Assembly: GCA_016165875.1 (NCBI GenBank)
Contig: JABBOT010000030.1
Span: forward strand, 1,711,484 to 1,775,483
DNA: 64,000 nt
Direction of reading: 5' to 3'
DNA from: Acanthopleura granulata
Lineage: Eukaryota > Mollusca > Polyplacophora > Chitonida > Chitonidae
The position numbers were made by a program, and so were the translations under genes. Below are positions 31,357 through 43,700 of this stretch, piece after piece. Each line of letters opens with the position of its first letter. The first letter of the stretch is position 1. The notes below the pieces were generated by a model. That model was not told the origin of the DNA, did no database searches, and was given only the letters and a program-made list of their open reading frames with translations.

Positions 31357-34300
31357 TTACTTCTGTTTTGGCGGCGGTCGAAAAGTAGAGTATAACATCA
31401 CAGATGTAGAGACAACTCCGAGAAGTCCGCTTTGTCCCAAGGGGAGCTTGCCTGACCACAACCAACCCTTTGGCAGCCAATGAACTGCGTTCATCAGGTC
31501 AGCCGTGTTCTGCAGTAGTGACAGGTACTCGGTCAAAAGCTCATGCTGCAGCTCGGCCAGAGACCAATGAAGTATCTCGTTCTTTTCACAGATATCGGAG
31601 CTGCAACCAATCAGAGGCAAGGATATATATATATATATAACGAGACGTAACCCATTTGCATGGACGACTTTTCAACACATTCCTGCATCCTTATACATAA
31701 ATATATTTCCTTTGATTATAGCAGTTACACTTGGGAAAGTTTGTCATCTATTTGTGGAGGCCAGTGCTTTATTTTCGGGCACTGTTATGTTTATTTATTT
31801 ATTTATTTATTTGATGTTTTACGCCGAACTCAAGAATGTTTCATTTATACGACGGCGGACAGCATTATGGTGGGAGGAGACCGGGCCGAGTCCGGAGGAA
31901 ACACCCGACCCCGGGCATTCCACGTACAGCCAGAAAGGAAGTCAGCATGAGCTGGACTTGAACTCACTTCGACCGCATTGGTCATTACGCGCTAACCCCC
32001 CTCGGCCGGCACTGTTATAGAGTTCCTTCATACCGTAAGCGTTGTCATGTAAATGAAAAATTATTGGGCACCTCATTAAACCCAAGTTAATTGATCAGTT
32101 AATCAATCCACTTTTCTATTTTTTCTGTTATACAATTTCAAGTTAAGTCATCAAAAATGCTTAAAATCAGGGAAGCAAAACTATAGCTTACCTTCCTTCT
32201 AAAACTTTTTGCTTTTTCAATTTCTCTATCGTCTTCCATTTTCCGGGAATCTTCAGTAAACTTCTGAAATAAAAAATATAATGAACAAGAAATCAGCTGG
32301 GATAAATTACTTTCGCTTCAAGGCCAGTTAATATCGACTGTCTCTGGGTGCATGATCTCAACAAATTGCATTTTAGCATTTGAAATAAAATGCTGTACCA
32401 CTTTCGCAATTCATCACAAACCCATAAACGTGACAGATGTGGAAATACAGATTCAGAACTCTCCAGTATTAGGCAGTAAAAACGGAGGGATACATTTATG
32501 ACACTGTAAGGGAATTCGTCTGCGATTTTTTTTTTCATAGGTTTGGTTAAATGAACTTGTCCGATATATGTTTATTTATCTCAATGGTGTTTTACGCCGT
32601 AGTCAGGGATAATTCGCCTATACCAAGGCGGCCAGCATTATGGTGGGAGGAAAACGGGCAGAGCCCGGAATCAGGCGTTAAATTGGCGGCATAACTCTTC
32701 ATGAAACACTCAGCCAACACTGATAGTTTGGGACCATGTGGGGCCAAAGTAGGCTACAAATTGGATCGTAATCGGGCCCTTTTTAATTTTGACACATTGG
32801 TTTCAAGACGACCCCAGTTGGGCCAGTCCTACTGGGCTGAAAATGGGTCCCAAACGTGTCTCAGCTGGGCTAGATAGTTTTACGATGGGCTTTAAATGGG
32901 GTGTGCACGGGTTGTGGTCGTTCCGTGGCAGTCCGAATGGGGCTCATTAGGATACCATTCCAAAGCCCACCCACACCCTAGCCCACACCACAACTGAGTG
33001 GGGCCCAGTTGGGAGTGTTGGCTGCGAACTTCTCTTGTTACAAAGGATTCAAAATGTCAACGGGAACGGTTCGTTAAACTTGTAACTGGCCAAACGTCGC
33101 GTAACGTACAATTAGACCACTGAAGCGATAACTATCCATAAGACAACTCGATGTCACAAAGGATTCAAAATGCCACCGATGTGTCAACATGGTAATGTAA
33201 GCATCAATTGCCCGGATCACATCATCGTCATCTTGCGCATTCTTTCCTCCGCGACCCGAAACGTGGCATAGCTTCTGAACTAATTACGTCACAATGCCTC
33301 TAAACCTGTTACACAGTAAATAGCAAACTAACTCCGAAAAAATTCATTTTGAGGCTCTTAATAGTTCGATTTCATTAAGTCAACCTCAGGAGGATTTGCT
33401 TTCCTTATTTATCATGCTAAGCCATTCAGTGGAACAACTAGATGTGTACATAATACATATCCAGACAGAGCAAAAGGAACCCTCCCTAGTTCCTATGGCC
33501 AAAGCGCTGGCGTGCTTATAGGTCATCAGTCTCGGAGCTTCGAGCTCACAGGCTCGAATCCAGCCGTGGCTACTTTGTGCCCGAAAGCCAGGATGTTCAT
33601 AAGGCGAAAGGCGGTGGCGATTCGTTCAAGGCATTCTGGTTTTCTCCACACATAAGCCTTACCGTCATGACAAAATTCTTGACGACGGCGATAAAAGCAA
33701 TTCAAGTAAGTAAATAAATAAATAAATAAATAAGCACGACCGTTACTTCAGTAGGAATGCCACTTACTTCATGATAACCTCGGGTTACTTAACCGACGTT
33801 TGTAGACTTAGCCGATCGTGTTAGGTATCGCTCTATATTACATTATAATTCCCACGCGTGCATTACATTACTGTTTCCCACCTGATTTACTTCCTGGTGT
33901 TGTGTATGACTTACAGTGTGATTCCCTCTGTATGAGTTACATAACTGTTTCCGACCTGACTTACTTTATACATAACTTAAATTTAACTGAGAACATTGCG
34001 GCCCCAAAAACGGTCTAACTAACTAACTAGCGAGCAAACTAATTAAATATACAGACATCTTCTATATGACCTAAACACGTACTTTGCCGGACATCACAAT
34101 GCGGTGTATTTTGTACCATCTCGTACCTGACTTACTTAGCGATCTGTGCCACAAGGTAAATAGCCCAGGCAGCCACGGAGAGCCCCGCCCACTTGCCCGG
34201 GTCCCTCACCCCCAGGATCCGGTGTTTTCCGGCCCAAGCCAGAGCCTCACATGGATAAAACAGCTGAATGGACCAGGTACTGACGAGGGTCAACAGGCGG

Positions 34301-36669
34301 GTCAGTACGTCCTTCTCCTGGAAAACACATATCACGTATTTCATAAACCACAAGGGCAAGGACTGCCACAAAGTGCGAATAAACACAGATCACGTATTGT
34401 ATAAACTAAATTACCAGTACTGCTACAATGTGACACAATAAACACAGATCGGGTACTGCATAAACTACATGGCCAACACTGCTACAGTGTGCCATGAAAC
34501 ACAGATCACGTATTGTATACACTACATTACCAGTACTTCTACAATGTCACACAATAAACACAGATCAGGTACTACATAAACTACGGGGCCAACACTGCTA
34601 CAATGTGGCATGAAACACAGCTCACGTATTGTATAAACTACGGGACAAATATCGCTACATGTTACAATAAACGCAGATCACGTAGTTTATATACTACATG
34701 ACATATAATGCTACAATGTGCCAATAACACAGATCACGGATTGCATTAAAAACTACGTGGCAAGTAATACTACATGCGCCAATAAAAACAGGCCACGTAC
34801 TGCATAAACTACAGGATAGGTTTATTTAATTTGATACTTAATTGTTGTTGTTTGACGCCTTTAGCAAACGTATACTGTAACAGACATATTTATTGACGAA
34901 CGTAAGACGGTCCAAACGTCCATACATGCGTCGTCCGCTGCTTGATGTTACCAAAGCTCCCCAACAAACAGTGAGAGAAAGGCAATCTACAAATTTCCTG
35001 TCCAAGGCTCGCATTTGAAACGGCATCTCGTTATGAGGATGAGAAATAAATAAATCGATAGCTACACGGCATTTTTCCACCAGTCAAATAAGCAAGTAAA
35101 TAAATACATCTTAAGCAATGACCTCACACAGTCAGTTACGGCTTTAGCAGTTACCTCACATCTACAAGTACAGCTTTAGCACTAATCTGGCACCTACGAG
35201 AATAGCTTTGGCAGTAACCTCCGGTTTAGCCACACAGCTTTAGCCCTGACCTCAGCTTTAGCACTGACCTCACACCTACAGGTACAGCTTTAGCACTAAC
35301 CTCGCGCCTACACATAAAATTTTAGCGGTATTTTCCGGTTTACACGATTCGGTTTAACAGTGACCTCACGTCTACACTTACAACTTTGGAACTAGCCTCT
35401 CACCTCTCACCTCTCTAACTGCATAAATGAGTGATAGTTTTAATTCTACGGATATGCCTACACCAGCGCACATATACATGTATGTAGCATCGGACCTATG
35501 TTTAGCTGGCAGGGAAGACCTTGGAGAATAATGTATAATGCACATACCTTTAATTTTATTTATTTATTTATTTGATTGGTGTTTTACGCCGTACTGGGGC
35601 CTTTACGCCATACTCAAGAATATTTCACTTATAAGACGGCGGCCTGCATTATGGTGGGAGGAAACCGGGCCGAGCCCCCTCGGAAACCCACGACCGTCCG
35701 CAGGTTGCTGGCAGACCTTCCCACGTACGGCCGAAGAGGAAGCCAGCATGAGCTGGGCTTGAACTCACAGCGACCGCATTGGTGGGAGGCTTTCTGGGTC
35801 ATTGCGCTGCTCTAGCGCGCTAGCCGACTGAGTCACAGAGACCCACCCCACACCCCCATATAGCTTTAACACTGTATGTATGAGTGCATTATCTCGAGCC
35901 CCGGCTAAACAACAGTGTGTGAGTTATGTAATGCATAGTTTTCTGAATTTGAAGTCCTATATGTACACAGCAGTAATTCACGTGTAGCACTGACCCTAGA
36001 CCTGTCTCTAGTACACGAATTGTGTCATGCATAGCTTCTTGGGTCGACAGCGCAAAGTGTAAGTCCTCTAGATGTATAGAGCATTATGCTTACAGCATTA
36101 ATCCCAGGCCCAGCCATAATATGTGAGTTATGTAACGCATGGCTTACTGCATCGACAAAAAAAAAGTCCTAAATATAGTTCTATATATGTGTAGAGTTTT
36201 ATGTGCACCATAAACCCCGGGCCTATCGTAATAATATGCAAATTGTGTAAGGCTTTCTATATGTAGATTGTTGGATTTGTGTGGAGAGGTGTCCTACATG
36301 GATGGATATACATTTGTACACAGTAATGCCTCTATACAGGGGTTCGTAAATCATGTAAACTGTTGCTTATTGAGTCGTTCGACAAAAGTCTTAGTATTCG
36401 CACATATAAATACTTATATCTACATGTATATGGATTTATATACCAACCCGCGAAGCCAAGCCAAGCCGCAATACACGCCTCAGCATAGGCAGGCCGTCGT
36501 ACAGGCGGAGTACGGTCCTCGCATCGTTGATCTGCCCGGCCACAGTCAGCAATCTCCGTGCGGACTCGCCCTTCAGGTTCCCCGCGGCTGCCATCGCGGC
36601 GAAGCTGCAGAGCCGCAGCACTTTGTCTCTTCCTGTGCAGCTCTCCAGTAGTTTGAAATAGGCGTCCAT
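31357..36669 (-). CDS. PEX11G: Peroxisomal membrane protein PEX11, gamma/C type (complete, 4 exons)
   Basis: Minus-strand exons 36669-36448, 34317-34136, 32263-32192 and 31600-31357 join in phases 0, 2, 2 to give 239 residues, very close to the length I recall for vertebrate PEX11G (about 241). Landmarks: LESCTGRDKVLRLC near the N-terminus, RTVLRLYDGLPML, then STWSIQLFYPCEALAWAG, a hydrophobic AAWAIYLVAQIAKSLL, and NTADLMNAVHWLPKGWLW near the C-terminus with a last hydrophobic stretch. PEX11 proteins elongate peroxisomal membranes before division. The start is ATG 36669-36667; the frame is open for 31 codons upstream, but the family begins at this Met. Introns 1-3 carry SINEs and several tandem repeats. 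The hydrophobic segments fit membrane insertion. Confidence 0.93.
31788..32012 (-). mobile_element. SINE family A in PEX11 intron 3
   Basis: The copy runs from TTTATTTGATGTTTTACGCC to CGCTAACCCCCCTCGGCC, with a short internal deletion around CCCGACCCCGGGCATTCC. Confidence 0.85.
32566..32685 (-). mobile_element. SINE family A fragment
   Basis: Only the 3' part is present (TTTATCTCAATGGTGTTTTACG to GGGCAGAGCCCGGAATC). It lies just left of an unrelated inverted-repeat element. Confidence 0.78.
32711..33024. mobile_element. MITE-like element with CAGCCAACACT terminal inverted repeats
   Basis: It begins CAGCCAACACTGATAGTTTG and ends with the reverse complement of CAGCCAACACTCCCAACTGG. The 314-bp interior is GC-rich with TGGGCC and GGGGCC words and no coding frame. 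A clear target-site duplication was not found. It lies in PEX11 intron 2. Confidence 0.8.
33497..33735 (+). mobile_element. tRNA-derived SINE of a third type
   Basis: A tRNA-like head (ATGGCCAAAGCGCTGGCGTG, B-box-like GGCTCGAATCCAGC), a body with TCTGGTTTTCTCCACACATA, and a TTGACGACGGCGATAAAAGC end followed by (AAAT)n. The sequence differs from SINE A and B. It lies in PEX11 intron 2. Confidence 0.72.
33830..34145. repeat. Worn repeat around the PEX11 exon 2 donor
   Basis: The exon 2 donor region (plus strand GTACCTGACTTACTTAGCG) has relatives at about 33955 (CGACCTGACTTACTTTATAC) and 33880 (CACCTGATTTACTTCCTGG), each preceded by TACAT(A/T)ACTGTTTCC. The spacing is about 75 bp. The match is weak but repeats the donor complement. 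Confidence 0.5.
34325..34815. repeat. About 60-bp tandem repeat abutting the PEX11 exon 2 acceptor
   Basis: About eight units of AATAAACACAGATCACGTATTGTATAAACTAC...CACTGCTACAATGTG. The unit nearest the exon, ACACATATCACGTATTTCATAAACC, includes the polypyrimidine part of the acceptor (minus strand ATATGTGTTTTCCAG). Confidence 0.8.
35105..35410. repeat. Worn 40-bp tandem repeat in PEX11 intron 1
   Basis: Units such as TACAGCTTTAGCACTAACCTC followed by GCGCCTACA occur about seven times with substitutions and length changes. No coding potential. Confidence 0.7.
35553..35850 (-). mobile_element. SINE family A, full length, in PEX11 intron 1
   Basis: A complete copy from TTTATTTATTTGATTGGTGT to CCGACTGAGTCACAGAGACC. 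The ACGCCGTACT/ACGCCATACTC segment near 35586-35614 is duplicated inside the element. Confidence 0.9.
35885..36260. repeat. About 120-bp tandem repeat, three units
   Basis: Each unit carries GTGAGTTATGTAATGCATAG, a GAAGTCCTA-like word, TATGTATAGAG and a CCCAGGCCCAGCC-like end. It lies in PEX11 intron 1 between the SINE and exon 1. Confidence 0.65.
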
Positions 36670-37427
36670 CTCGGCTGTTTCCTCACCTCGCCCCCCGGTG
36701 GGACGGAAGTAAAATTCGAAAACAGTAGCCCACGGGACGGATAAGTTGGTGGGACTTGGCACTCGCGGCTAGCAGAGACTCAGTTTGTGACCAGTCTCGC
36801 ATATATAGTCGATACAGCCTGACCTACATGTACATCGCACGACTGCGGGTTATGCATTAGTAACAGATATGTGGACGCCAAAGTTTGCTCTACATTTTTC
36901 CAGACACAACACGCTTTCAATTACCGCCCCAGTTGCCGCAGGTCTTTGTCGGCTCTAAGTTGTCTCCCCTTGGTCAACTGATAAATACAAAATGAACCAA
37001 CTGACGGTCATTTTCACCGATTAGTGCTCTTGTAACTCTGAGAGCGCCGGAAAGAACAAATTCTCTGCTCAGGGCACGGATTGAACCCGCGTACCCAGTT
37101 TCTCTTGGACCGTACTCATTGAGCTACATCCAGCGCTCTTACGGGATTTAGAAGAGGAAGTATTACCCTAACATTACGGCGTTAAACCCTGGTCCCAGGA
37201 TCATGAGGCTTTCTATGACTTAACTTCTGGTATTATTATAATGCTTAATTTCTCGGAACGAAACATTGCCCTAGTACTCAGAAGAAAAAATTCTTTGACA
37301 CTGATAACCGCATGCAAATAGAGTACGACGTCGAATGCGTATCAAAACATGATATAGGCAATGACTTTTCTCAACTACTTGAACGCTCTTATTTGGAAAC
37401 ATCACGGTTTATCTATTGCGTTTTTGA

Positions 37428-37785
37428 GTTGATTGGCGTGCTCAACAACATTTTACCTCAATAACGACGGCCAGCAGTATGGAGGGAGGAAATCCACGAG
37501 AGTCTGGGAAAACCCACGACCAACCATATAGCTCATCCAACTCCTTAACCAAACCCACGACCAACCGTATAGCTCATCCAACTCCTTAACCAAACCCACG
37601 ACCAACCGTATAGCTCATCCAACTCCTTAACCAAACCCACGACCAACCGTATAGCTCATCCAACTCCTTAACCAAACCCACGACCAACCGTATAGCTCAT
37701 CCAACTCCTTAACCAAACCCACGACCAACCGTACAGCTCATCCAACTCCTTAACCAAACTCCCGCTAGATTTTGGATATAAGTTT
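37428..37785 (-). repeat. SINE A fragment followed by a 41-bp tandem repeat
   Basis: The SINE part runs from GAGTTGATTGGCGTGCTCAA to GGAAAACCCACGACCAACC. From there a 41-bp unit, CCCACGACCAACCGTATAGC TCATCCAACTCCTTAACCAAA, is repeated about six times with almost no differences. Only the first 13 bases of the unit are SINE sequence. Confidence 0.9.
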
Positions 37786-37787
37786 AA

Positions 37788-38003
37788 TTTATTTATCCAT
37801 TTGATTGGTGTTTTACGCTGTACCCAGGAATATTTCACTCGTATGACGGCGGTCAGCATTGTGGTGGCAGGAAAATGGGCAGACCCCGGGGGAATTCCAC
37901 GACCAACCGCAGGCTGCCTGCGGACATTCCTATGCACTAGCAAAGAGGAACCAGCGTGAGCTGGTCCCGAACTCACAGCGATCGCATTGGTGAGAGATGT
38001 AAA
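37788..38003 (-). mobile_element. SINE family A, near full length
   Basis: The copy runs from TTTATTTATCCATTTGATTGG to AGCGATCGCATTGGTGAGAG and lacks the last part of the tRNA-like head. Confidence 0.85.
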
Positions 38004-39420
38004 TTAAAACCATGAGGTTTGTTTGCAGTTTTCATAGTCTGTCATCCACACAGCCGTATACAATTCACTCGAGGCCTTATTTTTCTTACAGAAGAAGACC
38101 GGGGAAGTATAACGTAAATTGTAATGAAAAGAGTAAGGTCGGAACATTTAAAAAACACCATCCGATAAATGTTTCGACATTCTCTAAGAAACATATCCTT
38201 CATCACCGCAAGTTCACATAGCTCTCACAAAACGCCGACATTTTACAGACCCGATGCTAGCTGACCAAAGTGAATCGGGTCCTTCGATCTGTAGCTGGGC
38301 TCCGTCACAACACATCAACAAACTGTTTATGTTGTTAATTAATTTTAAAAAAAATCTCGATGGGCTCATAATCAGAACAGTTCAAACTGTGCATGTTGAA
38401 ACAATTTAAGCCATCGTTAGTGTCTCATCACTCATGAAAAAGAAACACCGTGTACCTCTTGTATGTTTCCAGTTATACTGAAATACATGCATAATACGGA
38501 TTTTCTTTCCATGAATTTATTTTTTTTTATCCCCGAGTAATCAATTACATAACGATAAGTTACAAAACAGCGTTTTAAATATCCAATAAATACACTTATA
38601 CATAAAAATTTGATTGGATGATAGATGTATACCAATTGACATAAACAAACATCAAGAAATATATTAAAAGTGCGGTACAAATCACATTCGTCGAATCTTG
38701 ATAGAGAATATGAAATTCTGCAATACGGATGCCCTCCAAGCCCTGTCACGTGATTATTTAACATTGCCAAAAAATTATAATAAGCAACCTTTGGATATGG
38801 ATTTAACACTGAAATATTGAAAATATATATTCCCTGAACACACAAAACGCGTAATTGTCTTGCACATTCATACAAGTGTAATCTTTTGACTTACAGTTCT
38901 ATCATCTCTCCTGAGGAATCACACGAGGTACCTAATTTTCTCACGCATTCAAACAGTCCTGTAAATGTCGGTTCGAATTCAGTTTCTTTCACACGCGTAG
39001 CAGTTTTGATGTCTGTCTGAATTCAGTTTCTTACATAACCATACCAGTTTCACATCTGTCTGAATTCAGTTTTTCAAATATCTGTTTGAATTCGTACACA
39101 TAATATTAATGTACAGACGTTCACATTCAGTTCTGTGATCCTTTGCGTGGACACATCTTACAGACCACATATGACAGGCCCCCTCAAATGTTTAAGAATA
39201 TTTCATTAGTCGCAGCGGTCGAATTTATCTGTGCGTGGAGGAAATTGGTTAGGTCACCAGCTATATCAGAGAGAGCAGGATTCCAGCTTGTGACCTCAAT
39301 GACACAGATACATGTAATGCTTAATTCACGTTAATCCATGACGGCCTTAGCAGCCATCTTTAACGCTCTAGGCCGACAAAGAGACAATACTAGTCGGTCA
39401 CATCTGAATATATTTAGGAT

Positions 39421-39755
39421 ATATTTATTTATTTATTTGATTGGTGTTCTACGCGGTACTACAGAATATTTCACTTATGCCACGGCGTCCAGCATTATGG
39501 TGGGAGGAAACCGCGCAGAGCCCGGGGGAAACCAACGACCATCCGCAGGTTGCTGGCAGACCTTCCCACGACCATCCGCAGGTTGCTGGCAGACCTTCCC
39601 ACGACCATCCGCAGGTTGCTGGCAGACCTTCCCACGACTATCCGCAGGTTGCTGGCAGACTTTCCCACGACCATCCGCAGGTTGCTGGCAGACTTTCCCA
39701 CGACCATCCGCAGGTTGCTGGCAGACATTCCCACGTATGGCCGGAGAGTATTTAG
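39421..39755 (-). mobile_element. SINE family A with an internal 33-bp tandem expansion
   Basis: An otherwise normal SINE A in which ACGACCATCCGCAGGTTGCT GGCAGACCTTCCC is present six times (39534-39731) instead of once. The two ends of the unit share CCCACG, which occurs twice at 33-bp distance in the normal SINE. Confidence 0.92.
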
Positions 39756-40698
39756 GATATACATGTGTGCACTATCCTAATGCTAATCGGCGAAAACTTT
39801 CTGCAGTTTTTCGAGCAGAGACACTGTCAATGGTTTTGATTACGATAATGTTCAACCAACCAACATGGCCTATTTAGAGGCGTTTTCAATTCAATCCTTA
39901 GGACAGGTGACTTCAAGCCCGCCTTTAGAGGGCGAATTTGTAGATCTTCCCGCTCTCAGTCAGTACTCAAGAGCATAAATTGTCAACTGGTGGAAGAAGT
40001 CCACCAATATTGTGTGGATATCAGTTTGGCGAACTTGGGAAAGTTCGTCAGTAACTTGCAAAAGGTCGATGATAAAATCATAAAAACTGACCGGCATCAT
40101 CTAAGAGAAAAAACTTAACAATGACGTCTGCAGTCAGATGTCGACGCCATTGCTAACATCAACAGGGTGTGGTACCTCGAGCTTACTGGGTGGGTTGAAG
40201 GCTAAAATTGACAGTCTATGAAAGTTCCCTTTTTTTATTAATCAACCAACTCTAAAGCCTATTAATGTGCCATTTCCGCTTAACCGGCGAAACTGTCAAC
40301 TGTACAAGTAAAAAGGCTCTCTATTCTTTTAACTTGAGAATTCACAGTATATGAAAGTTCTTTTTTTGGCTTCAACCAACGAAACTGCCACTTTTAAGAA
40401 TACACAATTTTCCATTACCTTGCCAATTTGTTTACATAATGAAGCACAATTTTCTTTTCACTGATGAAGTTCCCACCTTGTAAAGGTTCTCTGTGACCTT
40501 TACAGACCTTTACATAGGGTGTATGGCCATATGCATTCCAAGACAAAATGTGGGTAGCGATTTACAGGTAAACCCAATAACTATCAATGAAAAATAATCA
40601 CCTTCTGTCAGCCAATCACCCTCATTCTGAGCTAATAATAAATCCACATCAATGGCAGAGCAATATTCAATGGTGGCTCAGAGGGAATAAAATCTGTC

Positions 40699-40704
40699 TT
40701 TATT
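40699..40704 (-). terminator. Polyadenylation signal AATAAA of the nucleotidyltransferase gene
   Basis: Minus-strand AATAAA lies 60 bp after the stop codon at 40764-40766, in the context GGATAAATAAAGACAG. The distance suits a short 3' UTR. Confidence 0.6.
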
Positions 40705-40763
40705 TATCCATTATTATACCGCTGCTGAACCGCGTTAGTTGTGACTAGCCAGATTTTGTCCAA

Positions 40764-43700
40764 TCACCTCCATCCTCTGGTCGACATCAGCCAATCAGTG
40801 ACAAGTTTGTAATCCGGGCACTCTGGGAGTCTTGTTTTCCGATTGGCCAATCTGTCTCTCAGCATTTCATACTTGTCAGTAGCGAGTTGGAGAAGATTTT
40901 CTCTGGAAAATTCGCCCTGTGCAGAGAAATGTTGAAGTAAAAAGTTCAAATGTCAGAAAATGTCAACTGGCCATATGCTTTCCAAGACTGTCATGATATT
41001 TGTCAGACTACAACACCATCTTCTCCGTCAGCAACATGCGCATGGTTGTGGGTGTGCCATGGGCTCATTCCGGTCTCCTCCCACCATAATGCTGGCCGCC
41101 CTCGTAAAAGTGAAATATTCTGGAGTACGGCGTAAAACACCAATCAAATAAATAAACTGGGCCCGTCTGCTCTCAGACAGAGGATTATAGAGTGACACGT
41201 GTTTTCCTCTGAAACTCCATTTTCATTAATATACACAAAGAGGAGTGAAGTGCCCCACCCCCCACTGAAATTCTGCAATGACAATGGACTGATTGTTCTT
41301 ATGAAATAGGTGATCTCGCAGAAACGAATGGGACCTGTGAAAAACACTGGAGATAAAAAAAACCCATTAAATGAGGGATATGTTAAAAGGGCAACTACTG
41401 CCAGAGATTTTGTACCGGAGGCTCCAATGCTTAAATGCGCTGGCCAGTTGTATCCCAAACGTTCTCCAGATGATATTCAAACTCTTGGTTTCTTGAGCAA
41501 ATCCCAGTTCTTACTGTAGTCGTGAGACACCCGGTGGACGCTGTTCTCTGTACATGTATCCCGACGCATGGAGGCTACACAAATGGATTTTAGTCTTGTT
41601 TCTGCCAGATTGGCAAAATAAGTGGTTTTGATCTCCCAAATAATCTTAATTGCGAGAACCACGGGCTTTTGCAAGAATAGGGTAACAGATTTCCGAAAGG
41701 CTTGTAACTTAACATTGGATTTGCAGTGTTAAGAATAGAACTTCTCCAATGTATTTACCGTCAGCTTTCGCTTACATGCATGTTTAACATGTAGTTCTCA
41801 TTGACATACTCTACATGGCTATATTCGACATGGTTCCCAAATTCCAAAAAAGTAAATTTTATCCAGTGGCATTGAGAACAACGCTCTCACAATTAACAGG
41901 GATATTTCATATGGATACATAGCTCTTCGACATATCATCTTTATCACGAAACGTCGCGCTCACAAAGCAAGAGGCTCTCTATCCGTAAGGAACATATTGT
42001 TAGTGTGCTACCAAAGAACATTTCGATTCCAAATAAGTGACATGCTATCCCTACCTGTAGCTCGCCTTTGCGAACCCGCATAATGAAGTCTCTGTCTTCT
42101 TGACAGCGGACTGAGGGCGTTTTACCCGCCAACATCTGCTCCACCCCGCCTAACTTGTGGAATATCTGTTAACACATACACAATCACGGCATCATTAAGC
42201 GGCATTTAGAAACTGATAGTTAAATGAGACAAGTCAATAACTAATGCGTAAGTTCTATATAACAACTTGTCATACAAGACCTTTCTTGATGCTGATAGTT
42301 GTACCATTATATCTACTGGCATCGAATAATATAAATAATTATAATAAATAAGTTGTTTAAATATGCAGAAGTTATTGCCCTGTTTCCTGTAGTTATTGTC
42401 CTGTTTCTTGTATACAAAATCAATGCCCGACAACAGCCCACTGATAGTTTCGCCCTCCACCATGTTCCCCATCACCCCTAACATGCTGAATATCTGATAG
42501 CAATCTGTGGATGGTCGTGGGTTTCCCCTGGGGCTCTGCCCGATTTCTTCCCCAATAATCCGGCCGCCCTGCATGTGGAAACTCACGACCATCCATAGAA
42601 TGCTGGCAGACCGTCTCAGGCACAGCCCGCATGTACATGAGCACGTTGATTTGGGTAAGTAGCGGTATCCTTAGGACCCAGAGAAAAATAATTGGACAAT
42701 TAACATGTGAGCTTTTACAGCACATGATGTACAGATTTTCTCTAGCTCTGTCTTGTTGCAACTCCCAGGTCTCTGACCAATGAGGTCACTCGCTTGAATC
42801 CAAGTTTGGCCATTTTGTTCCGGGCACTCCGGCATCCTCCAATGACAAACATGACCGCTGTCAGACAAGTGAAAACGGCCTGTGTCCGGCGTTAAACGCC
42901 AATCAAACATACAAATAATCCATCGAGTCACGAATTTCCACCCTCAGAGCCAAGTTTATATTTCTATGGCGCACCAGTAGCCTACAGTCCTGAGAAACCG
43001 TTAACTAATTTAGGAATTTCTGGTCTGTGGCTGGAATTTAACCAGTGTGGGTGTGAAATTCATGCCACGCGAAATCCCGCTTTACAGCGAGACAGTCTTA
43101 ACGTTCACATCTCAGTCATATAAACCCCTGAAGATAATTAACAAGAAGTGGAATGTTCCACTTCATACCGCTTATGACACCAAACATACTCTGAAGGTTG
43201 ATTCTACACAATCTATTACTTAAATGAATTATCTGACTTTCATTATTTAAATGTTATTAGCCTATGACACAAAATACAGTTCTCCTACATTTCGTTATAC
43301 AATTTTCTAGATCATATACATGTATAATTTAAAAAAATATCAATGTGATTTACTTATTCTGTCTGAGGTTTGCATTTTTTTCTAGTTTACTTGGTTTTAG
43401 ATATGATTATTATGGTGTCTAAAACCTGTTTTTTTCCTGTTTTAAACATGTTCTCGCCACGATATGGCTGCAATATTGTCTAAGTGGGGCTAAGCCATAA
43501 TCAGTCAACCAATCAGTCATTCACTCATTTAATCATTCATGGGGCCTTGAGCCGCCCTTACCTGGTAGAAAAGCTTTCTATCTCTAGATGTGCCTATGAA
43601 CTTCTCCGCTCTGATCATGTTGAAGTTGTTCTTGATCAGGCCCAGATACTGCTGTACGGCTTTCTCCGTGACAAACTTATGCCGATTCTCTGCCAATACC

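Larger units (their letters stand above)
36670..40763. other. Intergenic region between PEX11 and the nucleotidyltransferase gene
   Basis: Holds the PEX11 upstream region (TATATAT-like sequence at about 36801-36807 on the minus strand, roughly 135 bp before the ATG), SINEs at 37428, 37788 and 39421, worn TCTGAATTCAGTTTC repeats at 38960-39090 and the 3' end of the nucleotidyltransferase transcript. An open frame at 38432-38875 has no recognisable protein features. Confidence 0.5.

Noticed and set aside
38432..38875. Minus-strand open frame of 147 residues
   Set aside because: AT-rich, no known motif, no splice-compatible neighbours; it lies between two genes. Likely chance.
26722..39877. Recurring peptide [19 protein letters not shown] in many frames
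   Set aside because: It is translation of SINE A copies, not a protein family.
42416..42493. A possible duplicate of the exon at 42165-42055 (reads IFSMLGVMGNMVEGETIS against IFHKLGGVEQMLAGKTPS)
   Set aside because: The stretch continues a worn SINE A copy: the acceptor TTGCTATCAG equals SINE TTGCTGGCAG and later blocks also follow the SINE. The protein similarity is then chance.
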